A stretch of 64,000 nucleotides of DNA, taken from contig NC_133328.1 of the NCBI RefSeq assembly GCF_042186555.1, positions 497,205,106 through 497,269,105 on the forward strand, given 5' to 3'. The notes beneath the pieces are model-generated. The model searched no databases and was not told the DNA's origin. It saw only the letters and a program-made list of their open reading frames with translations. The first letter of the stretch is position 1. Every line of letters starts with the position of its first letter. The position numbers and the translations under genes were made by a program. Below are positions 1 to 11,013 of the stretch, in pieces. The DNA is from Aquarana catesbeiana. Its lineage: Eukaryota; Chordata; Amphibia; Anura; Ranidae.

Positions 1-83
1 GAACGAGCTGCACAGTGAAGGTAAGTATGACATGTTAGTTATTTAAAAAAAAAAATAAAATTACCTTTACAACCCCTTTAAAT
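1..83. repeat. 3' end of a TTAA-type MITE, cut by window edge
   Basis: The first bases match the 3' part of the repeat that starts at 54538 (shared GAGCTGCACAGTG and GGTAAGTATGACAT). They run to a terminal ACAACCCCTTTAA, the inverse of the left ends TTAAAGGAGTTGTAAA seen at 27956 and 54534. It is a partial copy whose 5' part lies outside the window. Confidence 0.6.
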
Positions 84-345
84 TTAGTGTTATCACTCTC
101 ACTCTCTTATACTGGTCACTGGAACTTCAACATGGCACCTCATGGCAAAGAACTCTCTGAGGATCTGAAAAAAAGAATTGTTGCTCTTCATAAAGCTGGC
201 CTATGCTATAAGAAGATTTCCAAGACCCTGAAACTGAGCTGCAGCACGGTGGACAAGAACATATAGTTTAACAGGACAGGTTCCACTCAGAACAGGCATC
301 GCCACGCTCGACCTAAGAAGTTAAGTGCACATGCTCTAAAAGCAT
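84..345 (+). pseudogene. Tc1-like transposase N-terminal fragment
   Basis: An ATG at 132 opens a reading MAPHGKELSEDLKKRIVALH followed by a helix-turn-helix region (YKKISKTLKLSCSTV). This is nearly identical to the start of the transposase in the element at 61740-63256. The frame meets a stop near 266 and similarity fades by about 345, so the catalytic domain is absent. It is a dead 5' scrap of the same Tc1 family, which therefore has at least two copies in the window. Confidence 0.8.
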
Positions 346-780
346 AGCGGAATTATCATTATCTCATTATCACAATTGCTCTTACTTCTTACATATTGGC
401 TGTTCACTTAATGTGGACAGGATAGGATCTAAACTCCGTGCTTTGTGTTCTGCCGCTCCTGGTGTCAGATCAGCATAATGCAACTAGCATGGAACATACC
501 CCTCAGGATATTTACCAAAGTAAAAGTAATCCACACATAAATATGCTAACCACATTTTTACTACATATCCTGATGTTCTGGGAGGCAAATCCTCTTTCTA
601 ATCACAGGATTTAGCAAGCAAAACAAATTAAACCACTAATATTTCTAGCTAACTAATATCTTTTTTACACTACTATTATTTCTAATGTACATATGTTATT
701 TGGTCAGACTGTTAAATAAAAAAATATATGTTTATGAATGAATTTTATCTCTTTTCTTAAATTACTGAATATATGAAATA
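346..780. other. AT-rich intronic DNA, nothing recognised
   Basis: No open frame, structured repeat or splice-flanked block is recognised. It ends in the TA target dinucleotide (779-780) of the next Tc1 element. Confidence 0.5.
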
Positions 781-2235
781 CAGTGCCTCGCAAAAGTATT
801 CACCCCCTTGGCATTTTTCGTGTTTTGTTGCCTCAACCTGGAATTAACATGGATTGTTTAAGGATTTGCATAATTTAAGTTTCAGAACATGCCCACAACT
901 TTGAAGATGTTTTTTTTTTTTTTTTTTTTTTTTTTTCATTATAATTATTATTGTGAAGCAAACGACAAATAGGACAAAATAACAGAAAAAGCCAATGTGC
1001 AAAACAATTCATCCCCCAAAGTCAATACTTTGTAGAGCCACCTTTTGCAGCTGTCACAGCTCCAAGTAGCTTTGGATAAGGCTCTATGAGCTTGCCACAT
1101 CTTACCACTGGGATTTTTGCCCATTCCTCCTTGCAAAACTGCTCCAGCTTCTTCAAGTTGGATGGTTTGCACTTGTGAACAGCAATCTTTAAGTCTAACC
1201 ACAGACTTTTTATTGGATTGAGTTCTGGGCTTTGACTAGGCCATTCCAACACATTCATGTGTTTCACCTTAAACCACTCAAGTGTTGCTTTAGCAGTGTG
1301 TTTGGGGTCATTGTCCTGTTGGAAGGTGAACCTCCGTCCTAGCCTCAAATCACACACAGAGTGGTACAGGTTTTGCTCAAGAATATCCCTGTATTTAGCA
1401 CCATCCATCTTTCCCTCAACTCTGACCAGTTTCCCAGTCCCGAACGCTGAAAAACATCCTCACAGCATGATGCTGCCACCACCATGTTTCACTGTGGGAA
1501 AGGTGTTCTTTGGGTGATGTGTTGGGTTTGCACCAGACATAGCATTTTCTTTGATGGCCAAAAAGTTCAATTTTAGTCTCATCAGACCAGAGCACCTTCC
1601 TCCATACATTTTGGGAGTCTCCCACATGCCTTTTCACAAACTCAAAACGTGCCATTTTGTTTTTTGCTGAAAATAATGGCTTTCTTCTGGCCACTCTACC
1701 ATAAAGCCCAACTCTATGGAGTGTATGGCTTATTGTCATCCTATGTACAGATACTCCAGTCTCTGCTGTGGAACTCTGCAGCTCCTCCAGGGTTACCTTC
1801 GGACTCTATGCTGCATCTCTGATTAATGCCCTTCTTACCCGGTCTGTGAGTTTTGGTGTGCGGCTGTCTCTTGGAAGGTTTGCTGTTGTGCCATGTTCTT
1901 TCCCTTTGGTTATGATAGATTTGATGGTGCTCCTAGGGATCATTAACGATTTGGATATTTTTTTTTTTATAACCTAACCCTGACTTGTACTTCTCAACAA
2001 CATTGTCCCTTACTTGTTTGGAGAGTTACTTGGTCTTCATAGCAGTGTTTGGTTAGTGGTGCCTCTTGCTTAGGTGTTGCAGCCTCTGGGGCCTTTCAAA
2101 AAGGTGTGTGTATATGTAATGACACACAGAGCATGTGCCACTTGCACACAGGTGGACATCATTTTACAAATTATGTGACTTCTGAAGGTAATTGGTTGCA
2201 CCAGAGCTTTTTATGGGCAGTTTTGATGCGGTAAA
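781..2235 (-). mobile_element. Tc1/mariner-like transposon, 5' end truncated
   Basis: The element is bounded on the left by TA at 779-780 and a terminal repeat beginning CAGTGCCTCGCAAAAGTATT. It contains a complete but broken transposase read on the minus strand. The matching inverted terminal repeat expected near 2235-2300 is missing, so the upstream end is lost. A long T run at about 910-936 lies in the transposase 3' flank. Confidence 0.85.
1022..2045 (-). pseudogene. Tc1-like transposase, disrupted
   Basis: This encodes a DD34E cut-and-paste transposase that would bind the terminal repeats and catalyse excision and integration at TA. Visible pieces are an N-terminal HTH region (about 1740-2040), the first catalytic Asp in WSDETKIELFG (near 1570), the second in QDNDPKHT (near 1310) and the C-terminal block SQSPELNPIKSLW (near 1225). 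The family has NPIE at the last site, so the catalytic Glu is replaced by Lys here. A stop lies a few codons after the presumed start, and frameshifts separate the N-terminal, middle and C-terminal pieces. It is not functional. Confidence 0.88.
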
Positions 2236-2368
2236 CATGTTTCCTATATTGTCCCATATACAATCACTTGTCTTTCAGGTGCAGTTCACACCTGCATCGC
2301 ACAGGAATGTGATCCATGTTCCTGTGCGACTTTCAGCTGTTTCAATTGTGCCTGTAGTTTTGCATTGT

Positions 2369-2524
2369 CAGGGATGATCGATTCCCCAAACTATGGCCCT
2401 CCAGCTCTTGCGGAACTACACGTCCCATGAGGCATTGTAAAACTTTGACATTCACAGACATGACTAGGTGTGATGGGATTTGTAGTTCCTAAACCACTGG
2501 AGAGCCATAGTTTGGAGACCCCTG
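2369..2524. mobile_element. hAT-like MITE (short inverted-repeat element)
   Basis: Inverted termini read CCAAACTATGGCCCTCCAGC on the left and, in complement, CCAAACTATGGCTCTCCAG on the right, followed inward by ACTACACGTCCCAT and ACTACAAATCCCAT. Outer ends start CAGGG, as in hAT MITEs. No 8-bp target duplication can be read. It is related in layout to 51694-51852. Confidence 0.65.
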
Positions 2525-3437
2525 CCTATGTCTGTTTTCTTTCACCTAGCTTGTCCCCATTCGTCAAAGGGACAGGCAACTTCTTGTTCCGAGGCACATT
2601 GTGTTCAGTTCACCATTTCTTCTCTGTTACTGCACAAATGTGGGAGTGCTAATGTGATTAGAGACTGCATGGTGGTCTTTCTATTAATTGCTCTGCCCCT
2701 TTGTCTTTGTCAGATCTAATTACTACTTAGCTCTCACATGCATCAGTACTAGACTGAGAGGTCTTGTGGGATATATAGTTTCTTCACAGGAAGTTTCAGT
2801 TCTTAGACTACAGAGAGAGGTCATGTATTAACCTGTGCAGTGCCATGCTGCATGCCTCAGGTTTGGACACAAACAGAAACTGCTGAGACAGGAATATGAA
2901 GATTTACTTACTCTAGGCATTGCATACAAGGCAACAAATGACATTACAAAACTAGATAATCAGTGCACATCTTATGCAGGTGAAAAACATAAGGTGCAAG
3001 TAAGAAGGTTTAGATTGCCCTTAAAAACAGGAATTGCACTTGTTTTTGCAGCTGAATACAAATCTATGAAAAAAAAAGACTGGTGTCTAGAGGAGCAGGG
3101 TGTAAATAAGACTGCACCAATATTTACTGGGCGCAGGGGTTGACAAGAGGAGTCACAAGATGCTCTCTTGTTGAACTAACCATCATCTATCTTACTATAA
3201 GTTTTTTTGTTTGATCTCTGTACGTCAAAAAAGCACAAAATATGAAAATGCAGTGTTCTGCCTTCAGTGGCTTATTCTGGGTTCACTTTTATATAGTCAT
3301 AGTCGTGTAAAATCTGGTAAAAAGTAACCTGTGATAATTGGCTTCATATATTGTACAGCTTTGCATTACTTATGTGGCTAATAATAATGTGTGGGTTACT
3401 GTATGGCATTCATAACCATTCTTTTTGTTTTGGCATC
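2525..3437. other. Intronic DNA, nothing recognised
   Basis: It contains a 102-codon open frame at 2835-3143 with no recognisable domain and no convincing splice context. I see no repeat that I can name. Confidence 0.4.
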
Positions 3438-3798
3438 TACAGTATTCATACCCCTTGAAATTTTCCACATCTTGTCATGTTACAACCAAAAATGTAGATG
3501 TATTTTATTGTGATTTTATGTGATAGACCAACACAAAGTAGCACACAATTGTAAAGTGAAAGGAAAACGATAAATGGTTTTATTTTTTTTTTACAAATAA
3601 ATATCTGAAAAGTGTGGCGTGCATTTAGCCCCTTTACTCTGATACCCCTAACTAAAATCTAGTGGAACCAATTAACTTCAGAAGTATACTAATAAGTAAA
3701 TAAAGTTCATCTGTGTGTGTTTTAATCTCAGTATAAATACAGCTGTTCCGTGAAGCCCTCAGAGGTTTGTTAGAGAACCTTAGTGAACAAACAGCCTC

Positions 3799-5159
3799 AT
3801 GGAGGCAAAAGAACATACCAGACATGTCAGAGAAGTTTAAAGCGGGGTTAGTTTATAAAAAATATTCCAAGCTCTGAACATCTCACAGAGCACTGTTCAA
3901 TCCATCATCCAAAAATGGAAAGAGTATGGCACAACTGCAAACCTACCAAGACATGGCTGTCCACTTAAACTGACAGGCCGGGCAAGGAGAGCATTAATCA
4001 GAGAAGCAGCCAAGAGGCCCATGGTGACTCTGGAGGAGCTGCAGAGATCCACAGCTCAGGTGGAAGAATCTGTCCACTTACAATTATTAGTCATGCACTC
4101 CACAAATCTGGCCTTTATGGAAGAGTGGCAAGAAGAAAGCCATTGTTGAAAGAAAGCCATAAAAAGTCCAGTTTTCAGTTTGCGAGAAGCCATGTGGGGG
4201 ACACAGCAGACATGTGGAAGAAGGTGCTCTGGTCAGATGAGACCAAAATTTTACTTTTTGGCCTAAAAGCAAAATGCTATGTGTGGCGAAAACTAACACT
4301 ACTCATCACCCTGAACAAACAGCATCCCCATTGTGAAACATGGTGGTGGCAGCATCATGTTGTGGGGATGTTTTTCTTTAGCAGGGACAGGGAAAATGTA
4401 TGGAGCCAAATACAGGGCAATCTTAGAAGAAAACCTGTTATGCCGCGTACACACGGTCAGACTTTTCGTCTACAAAAGTCCGACAGCCTGTCCGTCTAAC
4501 GAACGGACTTGCCTACATACGATCACACAAGTCCGACGGATTCGTACGTGATGACATACATCGGACTAAAATAAGGAAGTTGATAGCCAGTAGCCAATAG
4601 CTGCCCTAGCGTGGGTTTTTGTCCGTCGGACTAGCATACAGACGAGCGGATTTCTGGGTCTGGCGGAATTACGATGTAAAGATTTGAAGCATGTTCCAAA
4701 TCTAAAGTCCATCAGATTTGTGGCTGGAAAAGTTTGCTGAAAGTCCGGGGAAGCCCACACACGATCGGATTGTCAGCCGTATTTTGTCCATCGGCCTTTT
4801 GTAGACGAAAAGTCCAACCGTGTGTATGCTGCAAAAGACTTGAGACTGGGGCAGAGGTTCACCTTCCAGCAGGACAATGACCCTAAACATACAACCAGAG
4901 CTACAATGGAATGGTTTAGATCAAAGCATATTCATGTGTTGGAATGGCCCAGTCCAGACATAAATCGAATTGAGAATCTGCGGAAGACTCGAAAATTGCT
5001 GTTCGCAGATGCTCTCAATCCAATCTGACAGAGCTTGAGCTATTTTGCAAAGAAGAATGGGCAAAAATATCACTTTCTAGATGTGCAAAACTGGTAGAGA
5101 CATCCCCAAAAAGACTTGCAGCTGTAATTGTAGTGAAAGGTGATTCTACAAAGTATTGA
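3799..5159 (+). pseudogene. Tc1-like transposase, disrupted by MITE insertion
   Basis: The ATG at 3799 is followed, with frame breaks, by the paired HTH DNA-binding region (about 3830-4090) and the DDE domain. The first catalytic Asp is in WSDETKILLFG (about 4237), the second in QQDNDPKHT (about 4870) and the Glu in SPDINRIENL (about 4950), so the triad is present. A 393-bp MITE sits between the first and second catalytic blocks. Stops and shifts also occur, for example after TLLITLNKQHPH. The frame ends with STKY-stop at 5159. The family normally runs about 340 residues. It is dead. Confidence 0.88.
4441..4833. mobile_element. Harbinger-like MITE, copy A
   Basis: Left terminus TGCCGCGTACACACGGTC and, in complement, right terminus TGCAGCATACACACGG. 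TTA precedes the left end, while the right flank is AAA, probably a decayed 3-bp duplication. Further inward both arms carry GACTTTTCGTCTACAAAA. It shares the internal block ATAGCCAGTAGCCAATAGCT with copy B. At 393 bp it is close to copies B (394) and C (407). It has no coding capacity. Confidence 0.78.
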
Positions 5160-5366
5160 CTAGGTGGGCTGAATACAAATGCACGCCACACTTTTCACAT
5201 ATTTATTTGTAAAAAAAATTGAAAACCATTTATCATTTTCCTTCCACTTCACAATTATGTGCCACTTTGTGATGGTCTATCACATAAAATTCCAATAAAA
5301 TACATTTATGTTTATGGTTGTAACATGACAAATTTCAGGGGGTGTGAATACTTTTTCAAGGCACCG

Positions 5367-6165
5367 TATATAGATGTACAGAAAGTTCAACAAGAAACCC
5401 ATCAACCTTTCTATTCCACACGTTCTGAAAAAATAAATTTTGGCAGAGCCATGCAAATATTTTTTTTTTTTCCTCCTGGGCCAACAGAACAGGAATTTTT
5501 CCATGGCTCTGCTTGTAATATCAAAATAAGGAATACACTTATTTTTTGAATTTATGATGGTAGTTGCTTTTATCTCACCTCATAATCATCTGACTGGCTA
5601 TACAGTACTTTCTGAAAAGATGAAATAGTATTTTCTATTTCACAAAAGCATGCATGGAGACATCTAGTGGCTGAACAAGAAAATGCAGCAGTCCTTTATT
5701 TTTTATTGTAGGTCTATTAGCTTGTTAGTATAGTGTATCTTATGTAAAAGAATATTTGCAGTTAAATGATTGATTTAGACCCTGCAGGAGGTATTAAGAT
5801 TTTCAGCACCGCTGTAACGCATTAATTTGCACTCTTCATCCAGATAGAGCAGTGTGAGGCAGCCTTGATGAATCACTGATGCTTCCAGTTAGTGTCATTA
5901 CATCACACAGTGCCCTTCATTAGTCTCCTGAGTGTTCTTCTTCAGAGGTACGGTGCACAGAGTGGGATGATCAGATGTGATTATTATGCTAACCATGCAC
6001 CGTATAAACCGCTGCTCTGTGACCTTATGTTTCATGAGCTAACACCTTTCATTGTGTGTGATTTACAGGAACCTTTACTGCAGGTGTATGATAATCTGAA
6101 TTTGATATAATGAATCGTAAAATCATTCACATTCCTTAGACTTATTTATATGAGCTAAAGATTGT
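5367..6165. other. Intronic DNA, nothing recognised
   Basis: No gene or repeat is recognised beyond short T runs. Confidence 0.4.
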
Positions 6166-6390
6166 GAGCAACTGCTGAAATCTAAAACCCTCTCTGTTCC
6201 AGAAGGTTATACATTACACATTTACTCGCATTTTCTTCAATTAGCGTGTTCTACATGATGGTCTTGTATAACAAGCTCATACAAAAAGCAACTGCTGAAA
6301 TCTATACCTCTCTCCATTTCAGTAGGTTATGTAGAACACGTTCAACTTGCCTTTTCTGAAATTAGATTGTAATGCATGATAGTCATGGCG
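6166..6390 (+). repeat. Diverged tandem duplication, period about 119 bp
   Basis: The block GCAACTGCTGAAATCTA with a following CCTCTCT and AGGTTAT occurs at about 6170-6212 and again at about 6289-6332. Both are followed by an ATTAG-rich stretch and ATGATGGTC or ATGATAGTC. The two copies differ at many positions, so the duplication is old. Confidence 0.7.
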
Positions 6391-7304
6391 GTCATTCTAT
6401 TTTCTAATTTTCTATCTTCTTGCCTTCTCCAAAGTTACTCTATTATTTCAAAGTTACTTATGTGTATCTGAGGTGGGGAATGTTTGCCTGTACCTACCAG
6501 CTTTTATTTTTCTGGGAAATGAAATATAAACCTGATTTGTTTATGTGAGCAGAGATAAGTTTTTATTTTCCATTTGTTGTATAAGAGTTTGAAACCAATT
6601 GATACTTCAAAGAGCTAATTGTACTAACCTACTACAACCAATGAGCGGTCCTCATTTAATATTATGCTTGCCTATGAAAGGTGAAAAGTGATAAGTTCCT
6701 CTGGATAACTGCATGTTCAATTTATGTGTTTTCACATCATAGTAAGCACCTTCATCTGTATGCAATACCGGCAGCAAGGAAGGTTTATATACAGTATATG
6801 ACTGCCACAGTACATTTCACATTCTAGCTAATCTTCCCAGTACTGTTGCAAACAAACGAGAACAAAAAAAATACATATATGATGCAGTCTGTCAATAACA
6901 GTTTTATTAAAAAAATATACTCCACAAGATGCTTGCTACTACCGCTATTCAGCATTAGATGGTTACATCTCTCACAGGGCACTCTCAGCTTATTCCCCGG
7001 CTAAAACAGGCGCTGGGTTTTTAGCCTCTTGATTGTCTGAGGATGTGGGGGAGGAGGTGATCCCGCGCAAGCATATGAGAGTCAGTTAATAAGGCACAGA
7101 AGCAATGTGTGGGGAATGCACACTCGGTGTACGTTCAAAAGATGGCTGCAAGCAGACAGGTACGTGTGTTTTATTGAAGAAGAGACTTAGCATGTCTCTT
7201 CTACGTTACACAGATGCCTCCTTGCAGTTTTTTTTGTATTCTAGGTTTAGTTCTACTTGTTCCACTGTTGATCTTGCCAGCAGATTTATTTTTCACTTGT
7301 TGTA
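6391..7304. other. Intronic DNA with MITE scraps
   Basis: Mostly unrecognised. About 7143-7240 (GGTACGTGTGTTTTATTG and CATGTCTCTTCT) resembles 18250-18320 and 59310-59350, parts of the TTTATTG/AGTTCCACTTT repeat family. Confidence 0.4.
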
Positions 7305-7700
7305 ACAGACCAAGCTGTCCTTCAAAAGTGACAGTTACAGTTGGAAGAAAGCATACAACACTTACAATGGACAACTTTTATTCATATGGTTTAAACCTTT
7401 TTTTCGAAAGAAAATGAAATCTGCTGCTATAACTGCTTAAAAAGCATTAGCTGCATATGGGCTTTAAAGTGAAACTAAAGGGAACAATATTTACCATTGT
7501 CCCAATGGTCCAACGCTTACAAGGTGTCTTAATGGCACCAGCATCTTCTACCCAGGTGAATGTCTTCAGCCATCTTGATTGGCCTGTGCAGGATGACAGC
7601 ACTCCTGCGCATGCTACATGGGATCATACAATTACATGTCCATTGAAGAGTACTCTATTCCACTCGTAAATAGACAGAAATACAAATCTTTGGCCGGTAA
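7305..7700 (+). repeat. Interspersed repeat shared with 28531-28715 and 59095-59400
   Basis: 7305-7475 (AACAGACCAAGCTGTCC, then CAACTTTTATTC and TAACTGCTTA) matches 28531-28715. 7470-7650 (AAAGTGAAACTAAAGGGAAC, CATTGTCCC, GCGCATGC) matches the repeat at 59098. It is a non-coding MITE-type family; exact ends are not clear. Confidence 0.6.
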
Positions 7701-7840
7701 AAGAGCCCTCAGATATGTAAGTTATGTGTGTGTTTAACTGTTTGCCCAGCCTTTGTCTCCCCTCTGGATGTTCCAATAGAAGAAGCTGACACTCCAAATA
7801 TCTTAGTAAATGGTTTATTAGGTACACATAAAAAGGTACA

Positions 7841-7886
7841 AGGGGCTAACATTTCAGCACAAGCGCCTTGATCACAGCTCAGACAT
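7841..7886 (-). ncRNA. Hammerhead-ribozyme-like motif (degenerate), PLE 3' region
   Basis: Read on the minus strand: GAGCTGTGATCAAGG, CGCTTGTG, CTGAAATGTTAG. A short stem (GGCG/TGCT with loop CTTG) precedes an intact GAAA. The first core box is CTGTGATCA where CTGATGA is expected, so it is probably inactive. It sits between the GIY-YIG stop and an AATAAA. Confidence 0.4.
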
Positions 7887-8216
7887 TAAAATGAAAATCT
7901 AAAATATATAGAGATGGGGGACTCCATCCACCAGGCAGGCAATCAAACAATCAACCACTGAAATCAACCTGTTGATTGGAAAATATTCCACCAGATCGCC
8001 TGTCTAATGAGATGATACACCACCTTAAAACAAAGAAAAGAAAGGAAAAACATCATATATCAAGCAAAACTAGTAACGGGGAGAAGAATGAGCACATTTA
8101 GAAAGATAAGAGCATCACAATATAAATCAATACAAATATATATAAATCATGTAAAACCAAGTTATAATGCATCCAGATATACATTTGCAGACCCAATAGA
8201 AACTTAAAAGTAAATA

Positions 8217-8690
8217 CTATTTAAGAAAAAGATCAACATCATATTTGTGCTTCATACCTGAGGGAATTCTCATATGGGAGGTTGAAAATCCACCATCCCT
8301 TTCAAGGAGGTTCTGGTGGATATCACCCCCTCTAGGTGAATTTCTAACTTTTTCCAAGCCACGGAATTTAAAGTAGTCAACATTGCCTGCATGAGTGTGT
8401 TTAAAGTGCTTTGAAACATTTGACAAGCCTTTATCACTGGCATAGGAAGCCCCATGATAATGCTTACTGATTCTGGTTCATAGCGGACATGTAGTACAGC
8501 CCACATATTGAAGTTTACACAAAGTGCATTCTATGACATAGAAAACATTAGAGGAACCACAATTAAGGTAGCTCCGGATAGAAAAATTCCTGCCTGTTGC
8601 ACAAGACGCAATAGTTTTATGTTCGCTATTATGTTTCTTGCAAAAACGACAGGTATTGGAGCCGCAAATAAATGAACCCTGAACATGCAG
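8217..8690 (-). pseudogene. GIY-YIG endonuclease domain of a Penelope-like element
   Basis: Reading the minus strand from about 8680: a Cys-rich stretch SFICGSNTCRFC, then SIRSYLNCGSSNVFYVIEC, then TLCKLQYVGCTTCPL followed by an in-frame stop. After a frame change come SNVSKHFKHTHAGNVDYFKF and RGLEKVRNSPRGGD, ending at a stop at 8217. VFYVIEC and QYVG occupy the positions of the GIY and YIG motifs, with the Cys pairs typical of PLE proteins. The nuclease would nick target DNA to prime reverse transcription. At least one stop and one frameshift show it is dead. Assignment to the Penelope/Neptune type is from remembered family features. Confidence 0.75.
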
Positions 8691-8699
8691 CCATGTTTG

Positions 8700-8925
8700 A
8701 TTGTGGCCAGTAGATGAAAAGAGACTAGGGGATAGTATACTCCCCCGGGATCGACCCCTTACTCCGACCTGTGATCAGCCGAGTCTCATAGACTCACTGA
8801 TCACAGAGCGCACTGTGAGCGCCCTGCAGGGGGCGCGCATCCATAGACTTCCTCCTGGCAAATTAGGTCCACGCTGTAGCAGTATTTCGGCTATAGCGCA
8901 GATGGGTGGTGGTTAAAGTATCTTT
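8700..8925. repeat. GC-rich fragment of the TTAACCACTT repeat family
   Basis: It contains palindromic GTGATCAGCC...ACTGATCACAG and ends GGTGGTTAAAG. Similar GTGATCAGCT blocks occur at 15690-15790 and 35310-35340. No ends can be fixed on the left. Confidence 0.45.
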
Positions 8926-10045
8926 GTTGTTCAAAGGTTATTTGACTTTTTTGTTGTTTTCTTTGTTGTACTTTTTTGGATGTGGCAGCGTACGTCTGTT
9001 CCAGGATGTGGTATGATGCCCCTCATTCTGTTTGCCCAGAGTTCTAATTAAAGGAGAAGTATGGCCAAAGCACGCCTGTGACTGACTCAGATTCAGCCAA
9101 CAGCGAGTTGAAGCTGTCTGTCGACAGATGTCATAGGCCCAGGCTCTGCAGGGATCTTGACAATAATGGCAATATCTGTCCAAATGCCTGACCAGCAGCT
9201 GGCTGCCTCTCATTGTGCCACTGAGAGCTTGAGCCAGCTGCTTCTGCCCCCTCCACAGTCCTGCACTCCAGTAAGCACTGCAGGAGTAGAGCAGTCACTG
9301 TTCTGTGCTCAGAGTGGACCCCAGAACTGATTGATCAGCTGTCTTTGATTGCTGCGTTCTCAATGGGACATTCCTATTCTTTTACAGGAATCTGTGAATA
9401 AAAAAACTACAAGATCCAGCTCCCAGCGGAGCAGAAGAACTCACACCACACTGGTAGAGCATTGATACTTCCTCCAGCCTCAGTACCAACCAACGGCTGG
9501 AGAAATAGTCTGCATTGCACCCACGATTCAATAACCCAGTTCCTGTAATAATAAATAATGCACATTGTTTTTTTTTTTTCTTTCTGCACAAGGTGGACTT
9601 AGTCTTTTAATATCCATCCAGATATCCTGTATTCTAAAATATTAACACATTACCCTCCACACAAATCGAAGCCCCGTAATAGACAGCTTGATTATAATAT
9701 ACTGGCAAACGGTAATATAAACTGAACATCCTAGTTGGCAAATATTTTTGCTCTACCTGGCCAAACTGTACAAAGCAAACACAATCCTTACATCATTTTG
9801 TACTAAGCAGGGTGGACAGCAGCCTCCATGAAAAAAATTGGGGTGGGTTGAGTCTGTGCCAGGCTGGGCTCGACAGTCCTGCCTGACCCAAACCTCACCC
9901 CTTCATCCACATTAAAGAGCACTGGAGGGGCATTTATTGTGCTGGTCTCATACTGGCTGGGTACAAGCATTGCCTATTTATTTTATAGTTGGCAGCTTAT
10001 CATTAACAGTTGCCAGTTCTAGGGCTGCATTGAAAAAAAAAAAGT
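8926..10045. other. Intronic DNA, nothing recognised
   Basis: Short open frames (for example 8938-9213 on minus) show no known domain. No named repeat is seen. Confidence 0.4.
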
Positions 10046-10049
10046 TTAA

Positions 10050-11009
10050 CAGGTTCCCGACCGGCGCACGCCGATGTACGTCGGCAGAATGGCACGGCTG
10101 GGCAAATGGGCGTACCTGTACGTCCCTTTAAATTTGCCGGCATGCCAATGCATGCGCCCCGCCAGCCGGGAGCTCCGTGAGTCGGGTCGTGGGTCCCGCG
10201 GACTAGATCGCCGCGGGGATACCCGCGATCGCCTCACGGAGAGGAAGAACGGGGAGATGCTAATGTAAACAAGCATCTCCCCATTCTGCCTAGTGACAGT
10301 GTGACTGATCTCTGCTCCCTGTGATCGGGTAGCCGTGCCCCCCCACAGTTAAAGACACTCCCCAGGACATAACCCTTACACTGCCCCCTAGTGGTTAACC
10401 CCTTCACTGCCAGTGTCATTTACACAGGAATCGGTGCATTTGTATAGCACTGATTGCTGTATAAATGACAATGGTCCCAAAAATGTGTCAGCAATGTCCG
10501 ATGTGTCCACCATAATGTTGCAGTCACAATAAAAATCGCTGATCGCCGCCATTACTAGTAAAAAAAAAAAAATCAATAAAAATGCCATAAAACTATCCCC
10601 TATTTTGTAGACGCTATAACTTTTGCACAAACCAATCAATATACGATTGTTACAATTTTTTTTTTTTAACCAAAAATACGTAGAAGAATACATATCGGCC
10701 TAAACTGAGGAAAAAAATGTTTTTTAAAATATTTTTTGGGGATATTTATTATAAGAAAAATTAAAAAATAATGTGTTTTTTTTTTTCAAAATTGTCGCTA
10801 TTTTTTTTGTTTATAGCGCAAAAAATAAAAACCGCAGAGATGATCAAATACCACCAAAAGAAAGTGCTATTTGTGAGGAAAAAAGGAAGTCAATTTTGTT
10901 TGGGAGCCACGTTGCACGACCGCGCGATTGTCAGTTAAAGCGACGCAGTGGCGAATCGCAAAAAGTGCTCTGGTCAGGAAAGGGGTAAATTCTTCTGGGG
11001 CTGAAGTGG
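10050..11009. mobile_element. TTAA-flanked non-autonomous DNA element
   Basis: Perfect TTAA lies on both sides (10046-10049, 11010-11013). The left end CAGGTTCCCGACC and right end (complement) CCACTTCAGCCCC are imperfect inverted repeats. The interior has features shared with the element at 54989: a GC-rich part, then T- and A-rich stretches with CACAAA-type motifs. There is no ORF. TTAA targets suggest piggyBac or Kolobok mobilisation; which one cannot be decided here. Confidence 0.75.
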
Positions 11010-11013
11010 TTAA

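Larger units (their letters stand above)
3440..5366 (+). mobile_element. Tc1/mariner-like transposon interrupted by a MITE
   Basis: Flanking TA dinucleotides lie at 3438-3439 and 5367-5368. Long inverted ends are visible: the left has CCTTGAAATTTTCCACATC and GTCATGTTACAACC, and the right carries the complement, ending CTTTTTCAAGGCACCG. The left tip lacks about ten bases present on the right. The transposase reads forward and is split at 4441-4833 by a Harbinger-like MITE. Confidence 0.88.
7782..8690 (-). mobile_element. Penelope-like element, 3' part
   Basis: On the minus strand a GIY-YIG-type ORF end (8690 to about 8217) is followed by a 430-bp 3' region. That region contains a hammerhead-ribozyme-like motif (7841-7886) and then CCTAATAAACC (about 7815), a likely polyadenylation signal. 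Penelope-like elements (PLEs) encode RT plus GIY-YIG and are known to carry hammerhead motifs in their pLTRs, so order and spacing fit. The RT part is absent. Confidence 0.72.

Noticed and set aside
2835..3143. 102-codon open frame with a plausible start
   Set aside because: No family resemblance, no splice or promoter signals; the length is compatible with chance.
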